Shown: positions 51,124 through 62,147, counted from the stretch's first letter. The stretch is DNA of 64,000 nt from Chryseobacterium indologenes (GCA_016025055.1 CP065590.1:2356001-2420000); one strand, 5' to 3'. Made by a program: numbers and translations. The notes: generated from the sequence alone by a model not told the origin.

Positions 51124-52422
51124 ATGAGAAAAAAGAAGTTCGAGAAATCAGTATGCCTGCTATTCCTTGCCGCCGGTACCTTCTGTCTTGCACAAAAAAT
51201 CAATTTAAAATCCCATGAATTATCACTCAATGGATATATTCGGACAGGCTTCGGATGGTCAGATGGTGGCCCAATGGTAAATTTTACTGCGCCGGATAAT
51301 GTTCATAAATTCAGAATGGGTAATGAAGCCAATCATTATGGTGAACTTCAGTTTAATTACCGGTACAAAAACAAAGATTCGGTAAATATCTATGAAGTCA
51401 CGTATATGATGGCAAAGTTTATTCCTTTCGGAGATGACGGATATCAACAATTTCCAGAAACTACCCAGCTTTTCGGTAAAATAAATAAGGTGATAAAAAA
51501 CGCAAATCTATGGGTCGGAAAGAGATATTATGATCGTAGAAACGTAGAATCTCTGGATTATTTTTGGATTAATTCTGCGCAAAATTCACAGGTTGGTATT
51601 GGGTTAGAAAATTTTCAGGTTAAAAAGTCAGGTACTATGAATCTTGCTTTCATGAGATTTAAATACGGAAATAATGATGCTCATTCCTACGTGGCAGATT
51701 TCAGGTATCTGGATCTTCCTGTTTCAAAACATTCCAAACTGAATTTTTTAGGTCAATACAGTATAAAAACACAAAATGAAATGACCAATACCCCACAATC
51801 TACAGGATATGCACTGGGCGGATGGTGGACGTATTCCCAAAAGAATATCAGCAATACTTCTACAATACTGTTTCGAAAAGGTAGCTCAATAGTAGAAAAT
51901 CCTTACTCCGGAAAAACAATATCAGAAAATGCAGGCAATAAAGTGCTCTATGATCTCGATAAGGCAAATTCGTTTGATGTCATAAATAATTTTGTCTATG
52001 ATGATAAAAGAAAACATGCTGTACAGGCATCTCTTAGCTATCAGTACAGAGATTTTGGAATTGGTAATACCGATGAAAAGGGGACGATTCTGGATCATAA
52101 AGTGTCAAAAAACTTTGTGAGTATAGGCTTTCGTTACCTGTATTATATCAACAAACATTTCAATCTGGCTTTAGAAGCAGGAAATGATTATATGAAAAAT
52201 AACAGATCGGGAGTGGAAGGAAGTTTACAGAAAATTACATTTTCACCACAGATCTCCTGGGATTACGGGTATTATTCAAGGCCCGTTTTGCGGCCATTCG
52301 TTACTTATGCCCATTGGTCGGATGATTTTATGGGGAGTACTGGTGTTTCGGATTTTAATACCAGGCTTACTGGCAAAAATAATGGGATATCTTTTGGTCT
52401 CCAGCTGGAAATATGGTGGTAA
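51124..52422 (+). CDS. LamB-type (maltoporin family) carbohydrate porin
   Basis: A 432-residue outer-membrane beta-barrel. Signal SVCLLFLAAGTFCLAQ, then the family pattern SLNGYIRTGFGWSDGGPMVN and MGNEANHYGELQFNYRY. Mid-region WVGKRYYDRRNVESLDYFWI and C-terminal VTYAHWSDDFMG, ending in aromatic IWW. It admits oligosaccharides. The gene stands alone; no sugar enzymes are adjacent, so its cargo is open. Confidence 0.88.
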   Translation: MRKKKFEKSVCLLFLAAGTFCLAQKINLKSHELSLNGYIRTGFGWSDGGPMVNFTAPDNVHKFRMGNEANHYGELQFNYRYKNKDSVNIYEVTYMMAKFIPFGDDGYQQFPETTQLFGKINKVIKNANLWVGKRYYDRRNVESLDYFWINSAQNSQVGIGLENFQVKKSGTMNLAFMRFKYGNNDAHSYVADFRYLDLPVSKHSKLNFLGQYSIKTQNEMTNTPQSTGYALGGWWTYSQKNISNTSTILFRKGSSIVENPYSGKTISENAGNKVLYDLDKANSFDVINNFVYDDKRKHAVQASLSYQYRDFGIGNTDEKGTILDHKVSKNFVSIGFRYLYYINKHFNLALEAGNDYMKNNRSGVEGSLQKITFSPQISWDYGYYSRPVLRPFVTYAHWSDDFMGSTGVSDFNTRLTGKNNGISFGLQLEIWW

Positions 52423-52656
52423 GACATAACCCTCGCCGGATAATAAGACTTCTTTTATGTAAAATCTCCAATTGAGATAAATTAAACTTTATCATCGCAG
52501 AATTTGAGATCTATGAAATCTTGATTTTGAGATCTTTTATTTTTATAACAGATTGATTGAATATAGCTTCAAAATTTAAGTTAAAAATCATTCGTACATC
52601 AAATGAAAATATTAATTAGTTTAAATTGCTATATTTGGGAGTTTTAAAAATTAATA

Positions 52657-53241
52657 ATGATATTTTCTTTACAAGGCAACGTTCAAGAACTTACGCCTAC
52701 CTATGCTGTCATCAATGTACAAGGAGTTGGTTACTACGTGGGTATCAGTCTAATGACCTCACAGACGCTGGTTTTGAATCAGCCGACCTTTTTATTTATT
52801 CAGCAGATCATTCGTGAAGATGCCCATCTTCTCTTTGGATTTAACACTCGTTCAGAAAAAGAAATGTTCAATCTGTTAATAAGCGTTAATGGAGTAGGAG
52901 CAGTTTCAGCTCTTATTCTCTTGTCAACTTTGACGCTGGATGAGATTGCTTCGGCAGTACTTTCCAAAAATAGTGCATTGATTCAGAAAGCAAAGGGTAT
53001 CGGTGCGAAAACAGCAGAAAGAATTATTGTGGATCTTAAAGATAAGGTACAGAAATTCAATGGTACAGCCGAAAACATTTCTGTGCTGGTGGATAATAAA
53101 ATTAAGGAAGAAGCGTTATCTGCATTAGAAGTTTTGGGCATTCCAAAGCGTATGAGTGAAAAAATTGCAGATAGAATAATAAAGCAAAATCCAGAGATCT
53201 CGGTTGAAGAACTGGTAAAACAAATTTTAAAAAACATTTAA
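52657..53241 (+). CDS. ruvA: Holliday junction branch migration protein RuvA
   Basis: A 194-residue DNA-binding protein: N-terminal OB fold (MIFSLQGNVQELTPTYAVIN), helix-hairpin-helix pair (NLLISVNGVGAVSALILLST and IQKAKGIGAKTAERIIVDLK), and C-terminal RuvB-binding domain (EEALSALEVLGIPKRMSEKI). It targets RuvB to four-way junctions. A TATATTTG box lies at 52630-52637. It is followed by sprA after 6 bases. Confidence 0.95.
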   Translation: MIFSLQGNVQELTPTYAVINVQGVGYYVGISLMTSQTLVLNQPTFLFIQQIIREDAHLLFGFNTRSEKEMFNLLISVNGVGAVSALILLSTLTLDEIASAVLSKNSALIQKAKGIGAKTAERIIVDLKDKVQKFNGTAENISVLVDNKIKEEALSALEVLGIPKRMSEKIADRIIKQNPEISVEELVKQILKNI

Positions 53242-53247
53242 CATTTG

Positions 53248-56200
53248 GTGGCTAATAACAAACATTTTAACATCTTCTTGTTCCTGTCGTTCCTGTGTAT
53301 TTCCGTGGGTGCATTTGCCCAACAAAAGCAAACGGATACACTGATCATAAGAAAACAATATGAAGTGGCTGACCCTACAAGGTATGAAGCCTATTACGAC
53401 ATAAAAACCGGGATGTACTATGTATATCCCAAAGTCGGAAATACAATAACCGGTCCCCCTACAGCAATGTCTCCTGAAGAATATAAGGAATACATGCTTG
53501 CAACACAGACCAAAGCCTATTATAAAGAGAAATCTGAAAAATATAATCTCCTTTTCAGAAAAGATAAATCTGATGCAAGAAAAAAAGGTCTTATTCCTTC
53601 CTTACTCATCAACAACAAACTGTTTGAAACCATATTCGGAGGCAATAAAATTGAAATTATCCCTTCCGGATATGCTTCCATCGACTTTGCAGGGTTGTAT
53701 CAGAAGATTGATAATCCGCTGATCCTGCCGCAGAACAGAACCAGTTTCACCTTTGATATCGATCAGAGGATTCAGTTAGGATTATTAGGGAAGGTAGGTG
53801 AAAACCTGCAACTGAAAGCCAATTACGATACTCAAAGCGGTTTTGCTTTTGAAAACAGGATGAATCTCGTTTGGCAGTCAAAAGGAAGCTGGAAAGATCT
53901 CCAGAAAAAAGGTCTTGGAAATTTAGATAAACCTAGCGAAGGAGGAGAAGATAAAATCATCAAAAGAGTTGAATTTGGTAATGTTAATATGCCTCTTTCC
54001 ACCAGTTTGATCCGTGGTTCACAATCTTTGTTTGGGGTGAAGACAGAATTCCAGCTGGGAAAAACTTTTGGAACAGTGGTGCTTTCTCAACAACAAGGGG
54101 AAGCCAGAAATATTGTAGTGCAGGGAGGCGGTGTGATGAATAACTTTAAGGTCAATGCCATTGATTATGAAGAAAATCAGCATTTCTTTTTAGGACATTA
54201 TTTTCTTAATACATATGATAATGCTTTACTGAACTATCCTCAGATCAATTCAATCATAAACATTACCAGAATGGAAGTGTGGGTACTGGATCAGGGGAAC
54301 AGTAATCTGGCCTATCAGAAGAGTATTATCGGGATCAGGGACCTTGGAGAAGGAGCTGGAGGAGGCACAATGCCGGACAACTCTCTGAACGGACTCTATG
54401 ATGATATTTCAACGGCCGTTGGTACAAGAGAAGCAGGTAAGAACTATGGTACGATTTTACAGGGGAAAACTTTTGCAGGTAGTACGGAACCTTATCAAAA
54501 TGATGAACATTTTATCTTCAACAGCAAAGCAAGAAAGCTAAACTCCAACGAATTTGTATTCCAACCACAGTTAGGATATATTTCATTGAACCAAAAGCTT
54601 AATGATAATCAGCTTTTAGCCGTTTCTTATTCCTATACCGTCAACGGAAGTAATAAGGTATACAAAGTAGGGGAATTTTCTGAAGAAAGCCCTGTGTTAA
54701 TTACCAAAGTATTAAGGGTAAACAATAAAGTAAACACACAGTCTCCAATGTGGAAGCTGATGATGAAAAACGTATATTCTTTAGATGCAGGCCAGGTTTC
54801 ACCGGACGGGTTTATTCTGAATGTATTGTACAGAGACCAGAAAACCGGAGGTAAAGTAAATTATCTTCCGGATACTTCTGTAAAGGATCTGAATTTATTG
54901 AAATTATTCAATTGGGACCGTTTAAATATGAATGGGGATATTCAGATCAATAAGGACGGTACCAATGGAGACGGGGTCTTCGACTTTGTAAACGGAATAA
55001 CGATCAGACCGGAAAACGGAAGGGTAATCTTTACCAAAGTACAGCCCTTCGGTGATTATATGCAAAATGTATTGGGAAGTAATGATCCAAAGTATGTTCT
55101 TCATGACCTTTATGATAAAATAAAACAAACTCCAAGTCAATCATCAGTACCTCAGTGGTATACCATAGAAGGACGATATAAAGGAGTCCAGGGACAAGGA
55201 ATATCCCTTGGAGCGGTCAACGTACCACAAGGATCCGTAAAAGTTTCAGCCAATGGAGTACAACTTTCAGAAGGAGTAGACTATACCGTAGATTATATGC
55301 TGGGTACAGTGACGATCATTAACGAAAATGTGAAACAATCCGGACAGGCGATCAATATTTCATTAGAAAACCAACTGACCTTTAATACCCAACGAAAAAG
55401 ATTTTTAGGGCTAAATTTAGAAAGGAGGCTTAATGAACACTTTATTTTAGGCGGTACGGTAATTAACTATTCCGAATCTCCGCTTACCCAGAAAGTGAAC
55501 TTTGGACAGGAAGCCGTGAATAATACAATGGCAGGGATCAATTTGATGTATAACAATCAGGCACCATTCCTGACAAGATTGACAGATAAACTTCCATTGA
55601 TCAAAACAGAAGCACCATCCAACATCAACTTTAAAATGGAAGGAGCTTATTTGTTGCCTGGACTCAATAAAGGAACCAATAACCAGTCTTATATCGATGA
55701 CTTTGAGCAGACGACTTCTAAAATATCTTTAAAAGAACCGGCAGCATGGAGCCTTGCTTCAAAACCTGAAAAGAATACAGAACCACCATTCAATACGCCA
55801 CCTGCTAATGATGATATTACAAGCGGATACGGAAGAGGATTGCTGTCCTGGTATACGATTGACCCAAGATTCTGGAACATCGGAGGAAAATCACCCGCAG
55901 GAATTACACCGCAGTCAGTCTCCAACCATGCTTCAAGAAGAGTTCAGACTTCTGAGATCTTTAATAACAGAGATTTCGTAGCAGGGGAACAAACCTATAC
56001 AAACACGTTTGATATTTCATATTATCCTAAAGAAAGAGGACCTTACAACGTGAACCCGGGAACAGAACAGGCGCAAAGCAGATGGGCCGGGATCATGAGA
56101 CCGATCAGTGTTCCTAACTTTGTCAGTTCAAATATTGAATATGTCGAGTTCTGGATGATGGATCCCTATGCAGACGGAAAGCCGCTAGGGGATAATGCAA

Positions 56201-59200
56201 AACTTTTACTACAGTTAGGAAACGTTTCTGAAGACGTTTTGAAAGATGGAAAAATGTTGTATGAAAATGGACTTCCAACTCCCGCGACTCAATCATCTAC
56301 GACCACTTCAAACTGGGGGGTACAGCCGAAGCAGCCTCCTATTTTATATGCATTTTCTACGGAAGGGGATGACAGAAAAAAACAGGATGTAGGATATGAC
56401 GGATTAAGTTCAGATCAGGAATCAATGAGATTTGGAAATACATTTGTAAACCCTGTAACGAATATCGTTGACCCTGCTGTAGATGACTTCGTATTTTATA
56501 TGTCGGATAAATTTACAGGAAATCAGGCATCTTCACTTATTGAACGTTATAAGTACTTCAGAAATCCGGATGGAAACTCTGAGGCCAACTCTCTGAATGT
56601 TTCTTCACAGACTCCGGATGCAGAAGATATCAACAGGGATTATAACCTGGATCAGACAGAAAATTACAATCAATATACAGTAGATCTTAGCCAACAAAAA
56701 TTAGCATTAGGTCAAAATAATATAGTGGATGTAAAAACAGTAAAAGCAAATTTCCAAAACGGGCAGTCTGCTGATGTAAAATGGTTTTTATTCAGAATAC
56801 CTGTGTCGGGATACGATCCGGACCAGGGAGCCGCACAACCGTCTGTATTGAACAACGTAAGATTTGCGAGGTTAATGCTGACAGGATTTGAACAAACTTC
56901 TACCATAAGGTTTGCAAGCATGGACTTGGTAAGATCAGACTGGAGAAAATATCCTAATAAAATTGCCGGGGTAGCTGATACTGGAACATCAGAAGGAACC
57001 GGAGAAGTGTTAAATAAAGACTTTGAAATAGGAAGTGTAAATATTGAAGAAAATGCTTTTAATAAACCTCCATATGTATTGCCTCCTGGAATTGATCGTC
57101 AGGTTCTAAGTGGGAATGCCGGGGCACAAAGACAAAATGAAGCTTCTCTATATATGAAGACAAATCAATTGGAAAGTGGAGAGGCTAGAGGTGTATTTAA
57201 GAATACTACACTGGATATGAGAAGGTACAAAAAACTTAAAGTCTTTACTCACGCTCACGATCCAGGTAATAGGGATAGAAATATTGGAAGAATAGATCCT
57301 AAGACCAAATTTTTTATTCGTTTCGGAAATGATGCCACAGACAATTATTATGAATATGAAGCATCTTTGAAACTAACCAGAACTACGGAAACAACACCAA
57401 TGGAGATCTGGCCAATGGAGAATGAAGTTGATCTGGAAATTCAAAATTTCGTAGATGCGAAGATCAGAAGAGACAAAAATAATTCTGATAAAATCACACA
57501 AAGAATACTTGACAATGTTTTTGGTGGTGGAGATAATGCAAAAAAAATCTATATCAAAGGTCGCCCAAGCTTAGGGAATGTAACAACTATTGTAATTGGG
57601 ATAAGAAACGGTATTGCAAGAGGAGAGGAATATGCTGAATCCATAAATAGAATCCTTTGGGTTAACGAACTGCGTCTTTCTGAAATTGAAAACGATGGAG
57701 GATATGCAGGAAATGCCAGCTTAAACTTCAATATGGGAGACTTTGCAACCGTAAACGCGAATGCTTCTTATACTTCGGTTGGCTTCGGAAATATAGACTC
57801 AAAACCAGCTGAAAGAACCCAGTCTACACAATCTGCATTTAGCATCAATACGGCGATCAACGTAGATAAACTCCTTCCTGAAAAAACAGGAATTAAAATT
57901 CCTTTAAACTATTCGTACTCACAGACGATTGAAGATCCGAAATACAATCCTTTGGATACGGACGTTGAATTCAGCAAAGCGCCTAACAGAGAACAATTAA
58001 AAAAGGTAGCAAGAACGTATACCCAGCAGAGAAGTATTGGTGTCGTGAATATGCGTAAAGAAAGAGTGAATCAGAATAAAAAGCCAAAGTTCTATGATAT
58101 CGAAAACGTTTCTGTGACTGCGGTGTATAATGATGACTATTTCAGGGATATCTACACCAAGAAAAACTACAGACAGTATCTGAAAGGCTATATTGATTAC
58201 AACTACACTTTCAAACCATGGGTAGTGAAACCTTTCAATAAAATGATCAGTGATACGGCAAAATCAACCAAGTATCTGAGATGGGTAAAAGAGTTTAACT
58301 TTAATCCTGTTCCTACAAGATTATCTTTCAGAACAGAAATTGACAGGAATTATAATGAGCTTGAGTTTAGAAATGTACAGGCCATCTTAAACGGTGATAT
58401 GATCAGTAATTTTGACGCTATCAGAAACAGAAACTTCTTTTTTGGATGGCAATACGGATTAGGATTTAATTTTACCAAATCATTAAAACTGGAAATCAAT
58501 TCCGCAACCAGAACATTGAATGACAATATGGATGTCAATTCGATGGACAGCAAATCGATTTTCGGAAATGTATTCAGAGCGGGAAGACCGGTGCTGTATA
58601 ACCACAGAGTACAGTTAAACTATAAACTGCCGTTCCAGTATCTTCCTTACCTGGACTTTATCGATGCTGAGGTAGGGTATGGATTTACGTATAACTGGAA
58701 TGCAAGATCTACAGCCTTACTTTCAAGCCCTCAGGGAAGCTTAGGATCAATAGGGCAGAATACCAATGTGATCCAGGCAACGGCTTCAGCAGATCTTCCT
58801 AAATTCTTCGGACAGTTTAATTATTTTAAAAATATCAATGCCAAACTTCAGAAGAGAAAACAGGAAATGGATTCTTTGAATAATGTTTATACAAAACAAT
58901 GGGAAAAGAACAGATACAGATACAAAAAGTACAAGTTTAAAAATAAATTATCCATTCCTGAAAGCGCAGCATTCTTCCTGACTTCTTTCAAACAGTTGAA
59001 CGTAAGCTATAATGAAACCAATGGAACTGTACTTCCGGGATTACTTTCCGCTCCGAACTGGTATGGCTACGGACAAACTTTAGGTGGCCCAACAATAGGG
59101 TTCCTTTTAGGTTCTCAGGCTGATATCAGAAGACTGGTAATGGAAAACGGTTGGGTAAGTGACTCCAAGTTTATGACGGACCCGTATGTCAGGATGTCTA

Positions 59201-60348
59201 CCAAAGAATTAAAGGCAGACTTACAGATGATGCCGATGAATGATCTTAGGGTAGATTTCAATGTGTTGCATACTTATAACAGTAACTTTACACAAAGCGG
59301 ATTTAACTATAGAGATTCAGACACAAAAATTGTAAATCCTGATTTTACCTTTGCAAATGAGATGGTAACCTATTCCAATTCTACGATGCTGCTGAGCACA
59401 TCCTTCAAAGATGGACAGGCAGTGTACCAGGCGTTGAGAGATAATGCAAGAACTTTATCACAACAGTTGGGTGGCACTGCTAACATCGATAATAATGGAT
59501 ATGCAAAAGGTTATAGTATTGCTAATGCATATATTTTAATTCCTGCGTTTAGAGCAGCCATGGAAGGGAAATCGGTGGCCCCGATGGGTAATCCTAAAAA
59601 ATCAGGTTTCCCGTTACCAAACTGGCGGATTACATACTCTGGATTGAAGAATATTCCAATCATCAGCGGTCAATTTAGTAAGTTTGATATTCTCCATGGA
59701 TATACAGCAACCTATACGGCAACAGGAATCCAGAGAAACATCGACTATTATAATAATCCTAATGGAAATTATCCGGCTGTAGACGCTTCCGGTGTGGTAG
59801 TTAAAGATGGTGGAGATAAAATCAATCCTTACACGTTTGCTCAGATAGGATATGTAGAATCCTTTTCACCACTGATCGGAATTGATGTGACCATGAGAAA
59901 CAATATGCAGTTCGGTATCCAATACAACAGAAACAGAATGATGGTACTCGGATTGGTGAACAGCACCCTTACTGAAGATTCAAATACAGAATACGTAGTG
60001 AGATTAGGATATATTGTCCGAAACTTCAGATTAGGAACTGCCAATATCAGAGGAAGAGGAACCAGAGGAAAAGGAAGTGACCTTAACATCAGAGGTGATA
60101 TTGCGTTAAGAGACAGTAAGACGTCCATTATGAATATCCTGCTGAATGATTCTCAGGTAACAGGAGGACAAAGGCTAATGAATATTAAACTTTCTGCCGA
60201 CTATAATGTTTCAGAAAATCTTAACCTGAGAGTGTTCTACGAACAAATGACCTCCAAGTATAAAATTTCAACGGCATTCCCGTTATCAACCATTAGAGCC
60301 GGTATTTCTGCCACATTTACATTCGGTGATTCCGGAGGCGGATTCTAA
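53248..60348 (+). CDS. sprA: Cell surface protein SprA (T9SS outer-membrane translocon)
   Basis: An intact giant gene of about 2366 residues, which is the normal length. The start is GTG at 53248 (TTG at 53245 is an alternative). Signal FNIFLFLSFLCISVGAFAQQ. It matches the SprA family, the 36-strand outer-membrane channel for T9SS cargo. Many strands carry the pattern of paired aromatics, and the C-terminus ends AGISATFTFGDSGGGF. It serves the T9SS cargo proteins at 24252 and 32309. Unlike its neighbours it has no frameshift. Confidence 0.96.
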   Translation: MANNKHFNIFLFLSFLCISVGAFAQQKQTDTLIIRKQYEVADPTRYEAYYDIKTGMYYVYPKVGNTITGPPTAMSPEEYKEYMLATQTKAYYKEKSEKYNLLFRKDKSDARKKGLIPSLLINNKLFETIFGGNKIEIIPSGYASIDFAGLYQKIDNPLILPQNRTSFTFDIDQRIQLGLLGKVGENLQLKANYDTQSGFAFENRMNLVWQSKGSWKDLQKKGLGNLDKPSEGGEDKIIKRVEFGNVNMPLSTSLIRGSQSLFGVKTEFQLGKTFGTVVLSQQQGEARNIVVQGGGVMNNFKVNAIDYEENQHFFLGHYFLNTYDNALLNYPQINSIINITRMEVWVLDQGNSNLAYQKSIIGIRDLGEGAGGGTMPDNSLNGLYDDISTAVGTREAGKNYGTILQGKTFAGSTEPYQNDEHFIFNSKARKLNSNEFVFQPQLGYISLNQKLNDNQLLAVSYSYTVNGSNKVYKVGEFSEESPVLITKVLRVNNKVNTQSPMWKLMMKNVYSLDAGQVSPDGFILNVLYRDQKTGGKVNYLPDTSVKDLNLLKLFNWDRLNMNGDIQINKDGTNGDGVFDFVNGITIRPENGRVIFTKVQPFGDYMQNVLGSNDPKYVLHDLYDKIKQTPSQSSVPQWYTIEGRYKGVQGQGISLGAVNVPQGSVKVSANGVQLSEGVDYTVDYMLGTVTIINENVKQSGQAINISLENQLTFNTQRKRFLGLNLERRLNEHFILGGTVINYSESPLTQKVNFGQEAVNNTMAGINLMYNNQAPFLTRLTDKLPLIKTEAPSNINFKMEGAYLLPGLNKGTNNQSYIDDFEQTTSKISLKEPAAWSLASKPEKNTEPPFNTPPANDDITSGYGRGLLSWYTIDPRFWNIGGKSPAGITPQSVSNHASRRVQTSEIFNNRDFVAGEQTYTNTFDISYYPKERGPYNVNPGTEQAQSRWAGIMRPISVPNFVSSNIEYVEFWMMDPYADGKPLGDNAKLLLQLGNVSEDVLKDGKMLYENGLPTPATQSSTTTSNWGVQPKQPPILYAFSTEGDDRKKQDVGYDGLSSDQESMRFGNTFVNPVTNIVDPAVDDFVFYMSDKFTGNQASSLIERYKYFRNPDGNSEANSLNVSSQTPDAEDINRDYNLDQTENYNQYTVDLSQQKLALGQNNIVDVKTVKANFQNGQSADVKWFLFRIPVSGYDPDQGAAQPSVLNNVRFARLMLTGFEQTSTIRFASMDLVRSDWRKYPNKIAGVADTGTSEGTGEVLNKDFEIGSVNIEENAFNKPPYVLPPGIDRQVLSGNAGAQRQNEASLYMKTNQLESGEARGVFKNTTLDMRRYKKLKVFTHAHDPGNRDRNIGRIDPKTKFFIRFGNDATDNYYEYEASLKLTRTTETTPMEIWPMENEVDLEIQNFVDAKIRRDKNNSDKITQRILDNVFGGGDNAKKIYIKGRPSLGNVTTIVIGIRNGIARGEEYAESINRILWVNELRLSEIENDGGYAGNASLNFNMGDFATVNANASYTSVGFGNIDSKPAERTQSTQSAFSINTAINVDKLLPEKTGIKIPLNYSYSQTIEDPKYNPLDTDVEFSKAPNREQLKKVARTYTQQRSIGVVNMRKERVNQNKKPKFYDIENVSVTAVYNDDYFRDIYTKKNYRQYLKGYIDYNYTFKPWVVKPFNKMISDTAKSTKYLRWVKEFNFNPVPTRLSFRTEIDRNYNELEFRNVQAILNGDMISNFDAIRNRNFFFGWQYGLGFNFTKSLKLEINSATRTLNDNMDVNSMDSKSIFGNVFRAGRPVLYNHRVQLNYKLPFQYLPYLDFIDAEVGYGFTYNWNARSTALLSSPQGSLGSIGQNTNVIQATASADLPKFFGQFNYFKNINAKLQKRKQEMDSLNNVYTKQWEKNRYRYKKYKFKNKLSIPESAAFFLTSFKQLNVSYNETNGTVLPGLLSAPNWYGYGQTLGGPTIGFLLGSQADIRRLVMENGWVSDSKFMTDPYVRMSTKELKADLQMMPMNDLRVDFNVLHTYNSNFTQSGFNYRDSDTKIVNPDFTFANEMVTYSNSTMLLSTSFKDGQAVYQALRDNARTLSQQLGGTANIDNNGYAKGYSIANAYILIPAFRAAMEGKSVAPMGNPKKSGFPLPNWRITYSGLKNIPIISGQFSKFDILHGYTATYTATGIQRNIDYYNNPNGNYPAVDASGVVVKDGGDKINPYTFAQIGYVESFSPLIGIDVTMRNNMQFGIQYNRNRMMVLGLVNSTLTEDSNTEYVVRLGYIVRNFRLGTANIRGRGTRGKGSDLNIRGDIALRDSKTSIMNILLNDSQVTGGQRLMNIKLSADYNVSENLNLRVFYEQMTSKYKISTAFPLSTIRAGISATFTFGDSGGGF

Positions 60349-60375
60349 GAAAACAAATAAAGACTCACAAATAAG

Positions 60376-60407
60376 TATCCCTTTCTCTTGAGAAGGGATA
60401 TTTTTTT
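60376..60407 (+). terminator. Terminator of sprA
   Basis: TATCCCTTTCTC pairs with GAGAAGGGATA (one bulge), followed by seven T. Confidence 0.85.
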
Positions 60408-60456
60408 GTAATAACTGATGTTTAAATGATATAAACAGCCCATTGTTTATAAATTA

Positions 60457-60482
60457 AATCGCTGCTCCTGCAGCGATTTTTT
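60457..60482 (+). terminator. Second terminator in tandem
   Basis: AATCGCTGC pairs perfectly with GCAGCGATT around TCCT, with T following. No gene lies between it and the terminator at 60376. Confidence 0.85.
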
Positions 60483-60521
60483 ATTTTCATTCAAAATTTT
60501 ATAAAGATGCCCATTAACACT

Positions 60522-60551
60522 TTGAACCTTTTAGAATTTTGAATACATTTG
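60522..60551 (+). promoter_or_regulatory. Consensus promoter of gcvH
   Basis: TTG at 60522-60524, 19 bases, TACATTTG at 60544-60551: an exact flavobacterial match, 21 bases before the ATG. Confidence 0.85.
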
Positions 60552-60571
60552 TACAAAATAAAAATTAAAAA

Positions 60572-60949
60572 ATGAACACACCATCAGAATTAAAGTACAC
60601 CAAAGATCACGAATGGATCAAGATTGAAGGTAATGTAGCTACAATTGGTATTACAGACTTCGCACAGGGAGAACTTGGAGATATCGTATACGTGGATATA
60701 GATACTGTAGATGATGATCTTAATGGAGGAGATGTTTTCGGAAGTGTAGAGGCAGTAAAAACTGTTTCAGACTTATTCTTACCGATTGCAGGAAAAGTGA
60801 CTCAATTCAACTCAGATTTAGAAGATCAGCCGGAACTATTGAATACTGATCCTTATGGAGACGGATGGATTATTAAATTGGAAGTTGCTGACGGTGCAGA
60901 TTTATCTGAATTGCTTTCTGCTGAAGAATACCAGGCTATCATTGGATAA
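60572..60949 (+). CDS. gcvH: Glycine cleavage system H protein
   Basis: A 125-residue lipoyl protein of normal length. The lipoylated Lys lies in FGSVEAVKTVSDLFLPIAGK. Other family blocks are TKDHEWIKIEGNVATIGITD and YGDGWIIKLEV. It carries the aminomethyl intermediate between the P, T and L proteins. Its stop overlaps the VanZ start. Confidence 0.96.
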   Translation: MNTPSELKYTKDHEWIKIEGNVATIGITDFAQGELGDIVYVDIDTVDDDLNGGDVFGSVEAVKTVSDLFLPIAGKVTQFNSDLEDQPELLNTDPYGDGWIIKLEVADGADLSELLSAEEYQAIIG

Positions 60950-61301
60950 AATTTCAAAAATATTTAGTAAGATCTTGCCCATTTATTGGGCATTTCTTAC
61001 TTATATGCTTCTCAGGCCCGGACAAGAAAATCATGAATATTGGTTTATGTTCAGCGGGATCGATAAAGTTCTGCATTTCTGCATTTTTGCATTTCTGGGA
61101 TTTTCGTTCATCGCTACATTTCCCAAAATAAAATTCTCCTACTTTTTTCAGATCATTCTTATATATGCATTCCTTACCGAAATCCTACAGGAAGAAATGG
61201 GACTCGGAAGATCTATGGAAACATTGGATATTGTAGCAGACGCTATAGGATGCCTCGTTGGATACTATACGTATAAAATATTCATAAAACATTTTTTCTG
61301 A
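60942..61301 (+). CDS. VanZ-like family membrane protein
   Basis: About 119 residues from a TTG at 60942 (MDKISKIFSKILPIYWAFLT). Family features: LLRPGQENHEYWFMFSGIDK, VLHFCIFAFLGFSF and EILQEEMGLGRSMETLDIVA. Four membrane helices. The frame overlaps gcvH by 8 bases. VanZ-like proteins are of unknown role outside glycopeptide resistance. Confidence 0.88.
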   Translation: MDKISKIFSKILPIYWAFLTYMLLRPGQENHEYWFMFSGIDKVLHFCIFAFLGFSFIATFPKIKFSYFFQIILIYAFLTEILQEEMGLGRSMETLDIVADAIGCLVGYYTYKIFIKHFF

Positions 61302-62147
61302 TCACACATTTTGTGACTCATTTCAGGTTTCGTCACGCTCCAACCCTCCAATTCATTCATTCTCCGGCTTTCAAACATATTCAGGAGCTGTTTCCCGCTA
61401 TCCGCTCATACTCCTCGCGCCCTTGCGCTCCACGTCTAACCCTTATATTCTCCAGCGCCTGCTGTGGGGTAACCGCTTCTATCGGGGCTAGGAAATGGTA
61501 AAAAGTTGAAAATGGAAAATGGAAAATTGAAAATGGAAGCCTAATCAACATGCTTATTTACTCATCTGTGCAATCTGCGTGATCTGTGGTAATCTTTATT
61601 CATTAGGAGCGGGCTTTAGTCCGCTTAATTAAATACCTCTTTCCTTGGGCTTTAGCCAAAACCTAATAACTTCCCAGCCATCTCCATGCAGTTTGTCATC
61701 CCGTAGGAATCAGAACATAGTCATTCTCACATACTCTTATAATATATATGTATTATCCATTATCCTCTGTGTAGATCCGTGTAATCTGTGGTAAAATCAA
61801 GTTCACTAGGAGAGTGCTATAGCTGATCAATACATTATTTATCACCATTAATCTGATATTCTACTCACTTGTCCTCCCGCAGGAATCACAACATCACCAT
61901 TTTCATATCCTTTTATAATATATAGTATATAGATTATCCATGATCCTCTGTGTAGATTCGTGCAATCTGTAGGAAAGGTTCTCATCCCTCTCAAAAATCC
62001 CCCTTCCGACCTCTGATTTCCCTCCACACTCTAACCCTCCCACGCTCCAACTCCCTCCCTTCGAACATTTGTTTAAAATTTTTCTCCCTGCCTTCCAGTC
62101 GTTTACCCTCCAATATTACAATAAAGTAAAATTTATGTTAAATAAAC
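61302..62147. other. 846-base repeat-rich spacer before the rRNA operon
   Basis: No gene. It contains short tandem GAAAATGG units (61507-61541), hairpins with shared loop GGGCTTTAG (AGCGG..CCGCT and TTGG..CCAA near 61609-61662), the degenerate direct repeat at 61693 and 61869, and C-rich strings such as CTCCAACCCTCC. It resembles decayed intergenic repeat units common in this genus. Confidence 0.6.
61693..61973 (+). repeat. Degenerate ~100-base direct repeat, two copies
   Basis: Copies at 61693-61791 and 61869-61973 share TTGTC-TCCCG-AGGAATCA, a TATAATATATA tract, ATTATCCAT-ATCCTCTGTG and GTAGAT-CGTG-AATCTGT. A third, shorter partial copy of the last block lies near 61565-61597 (TCTGTGCAATCTGCGTG). 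Confidence 0.7.
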
